Assembly (NCBI GenBank): GCA_002721375.1
Contig: PBKH01000051.1
Location: 8,572-15,739 of the forward strand
DNA length: 7,168 bases
From: Verrucomicrobiales bacterium
GTDB taxonomy: Bacteria > Verrucomicrobiota > Verrucomicrobiia > Limisphaerales > UBA1096
Direction of reading: 5' to 3'
The notes beneath the pieces were generated by a model. That model worked only from the letters and a program-made list of their open reading frames with translations. It ran no database searches and was not told the origin of the DNA. The number at the start of each line of letters is the position of its first letter. Positions within the stretch are counted from its first letter, which is position 1. The position numbers and the translations under genes were made by a program. This document shows, piece after piece, positions 6,071 through 7,168 of this stretch.

Positions 6071-7168
6071 TTATTTGGAGGCTACTTTCAGTTCCTTATT
6101 ATTGGCAGAATGAATGGCAGTTCCGGTAGCATCGCACACTCGCAACTGGAACTGCCATTGCACCGTCCAATCTTCCACTTGCTCGTTCTGGCACGCCTTT
6201 ACCAGAATAGTGTTACGGCCCTTTCTCAACTGCACCGGCAATTGGTATTGGTCAATCCGCATGCCACGGTGATATTCGTCACGTCCAAAAACCAGCTCAC
6301 CATTAAGCCAAATTTTCCAAGCATTTTTACAACCCAACCGTAACTGTGCCGGCTGATCGCTGGTAGAAATGAAGTCCGTCTGGGCATATCCGGTGACCTC
6401 CTTGAGATCGCCATAAGGCTGATTAAAATCCACCATACCATACTCATCTTTTGTCGAATAAGCTTGCCATGTTACTTTGCTATTAAGGCCCTTATATGAG
6501 GTCGACAAGGCCGCGTCCTTCTCTGGCCCAAATACCGCAGCGAAACCAGTGCGGTCCTTGTTGTGAAATGGCCCAACCAACTGCCAATCGACTAGAAATC
6601 CGAAGTGGCGTGTCAAGTTAACTTCACGGCCAAGATCCCGCAATGCGGCGGTCACAACCTGAATCTGGTCTAGATCTCTAGCAGCATTCAGCGCCTGCCT
6701 GTAAAGAAGAACCGAAACCGACTTATTGCCAGCCCTCGCTTTAGCATCCGCCTGTCCTAACAACCGGTCGACGGCTTCGCGTCTCAAATCCACACTGGGG
6801 TCACTCAGCAACCCAGGCACAAGTTGCTCGGCTGCCTCGGCATCAATGCGCCTTATTAACTCAAATGCTAAAGCGCGCGGGCGGGAGTCGTGGCTTTTAT
6901 TGAGTAGAAATTCACCCAAGTCCACTACCGGCAACATTGCACCTTTAGCAATAGTGTTACCCGCAATCACCTCGACTGCCCCACGCAGATAGTTTGCCGC
7001 AAACGGGTTCGCCCCATCCATGGCAGCAAGAAGCGCCGGCAAAGTGTCAGCTCCACCATTGCTCAAGCGCTGTAGCACCTGACCAGCGACAGTATTACCC
7101 TGCCCTTCACCGCCAACAGAACGTAACACCGCCACAGCCTCGTCAAACTCATCCACTGCTTGGCCAAG
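6071..7168 (-). CDS. HEAT-like plus beta-sandwich protein, 5' end beyond the window
   Basis: This gene is partial. An ATG lies at 7156, but the frame is open to the right edge with no upstream stop (codons for L-G-Q-A precede it). There is no signal peptide after that Met, so the true start is probably outside. Numbering from Met 7156: residues about 20-165 are alpha-helical with HEAT-like repeats (for example 96-135, ending in D-P-S-V-D-L-R-R-E-A-V-D). Residues about 186-342 form a beta-sandwich of the type that starts W-Q-L-V-G-P-F (191-197) and carries K-I-W-L-N-G-E (281-287) and L-R-K-G-R-N-T-I-L-V-K (310-320). This resembles galactose-binding/carbohydrate-binding folds seen in Planctomycetota and Verrucomicrobiota surface proteins. 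No catalytic residues are evident; it is probably an envelope or extracellular binding protein. It is first visible gene of the minus-strand operon, 10 bases before the propeller gene. Confidence 0.85.
   Translation of the reverse strand, partial: LGQAVDEFDEAVAVLRSVGGEGQGNTVAGQVLQRLSNGGADTLPALLAAMDGANPFAANYLRGAVEVIAGNTIAKGAMLPVVDLGEFLLNKSHDSRPRALAFELIRRIDAEAAEQLVPGLLSDPSVDLRREAVDRLLGQADAKARAGNKSVSVLLYRQALNAARDLDQIQVVTAALRDLGREVNLTRHFGFLVDWQLVGPFHNKDRTGFAAVFGPEKDAALSTSYKGLNSKVTWQAYSTKDEYGMVDFNQPYGDLKEVTGYAQTDFISTSDQPAQLRLGCKNAWKIWLNGELVFGRDEYHRGMRIDQYQLPVQLRKGRNTILVKACQNEQVEDWTVQWQFQLRVCDATGTAIHSANNKELKVASK

Noticed and set aside
5630..6343. 237-codon + strand open frame opposite the propeller and HEAT/sandwich genes
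   Set aside because: It spans the junction of two clear minus-strand genes and its product looks like a shadow, with no domain. The opposing proteins have strong family motifs.

Overview
The window is a compact piece of bacterial chromosome with six protein genes. They are dnaA (+), a membrane-anchored amidohydrolase (-), a small YkvA/DUF1232-like gene (+), and a minus-strand cluster of three genes. In order of transcription that cluster holds a HEAT/beta-sandwich protein cut by the right edge, a secreted PQQ-type beta-propeller protein, and a TPR protein with an O-GlcNAc-transferase-like catalytic region. No rRNA, tRNA, CRISPR array, insertion sequence or phage gene was seen.

The organism is most likely a member of the Planctomycetota-Verrucomicrobiota-Chlamydiota group, with Verrucomicrobiota favoured. 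This is an inference. It rests on the D-W-P-G-F-R-G-P opening of the propeller protein and on the HEAT plus 'W-x-x-x-G-P-F' beta-sandwich architecture, both very common in that group. Lack of clear Shine-Dalgarno sequences at several starts is compatible. Nothing in the window fixes the lineage.

Layout: 1-258 is an AT-rich non-coding leader of dnaA with several short inverted repeats but no convincing DnaA-box cluster. dnaA (259-1635) meets the amidohydrolase gene (1632-2804) tail to tail, with the stop codons overlapping. The amidohydrolase gene and the YkvA-like gene (2854-3252) diverge from a 49-base spacer that seems to hold back-to-back promoters. The + promoter is placed so that transcription should begin at or near the A of the ATG, giving a leaderless mRNA. 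The YkvA-like gene overlaps the end of the glycosyltransferase gene tail to tail by 11 bases. The three minus-strand genes lie nearly end to end (10-base gap, then a stop/start junction) and look like one operon whose promoter is beyond the right edge.

Together: dnaA is the replication initiator and stands apart from its usual partners dnaN, recF and gyrB within the visible range. The minus-strand cluster pairs at least one exported protein with a cytoplasmic TPR glycosyltransferase, so it may act in protein glycosylation or in an envelope process; that link is inference from gene order only. The most checkable unusual points are the predicted leaderless promoter, the two convergent 3' overlaps that leave no room for ordinary terminators, the ambiguous start of the glycosyltransferase gene inside the propeller gene, and the runs of eight identical bases at domain boundaries.
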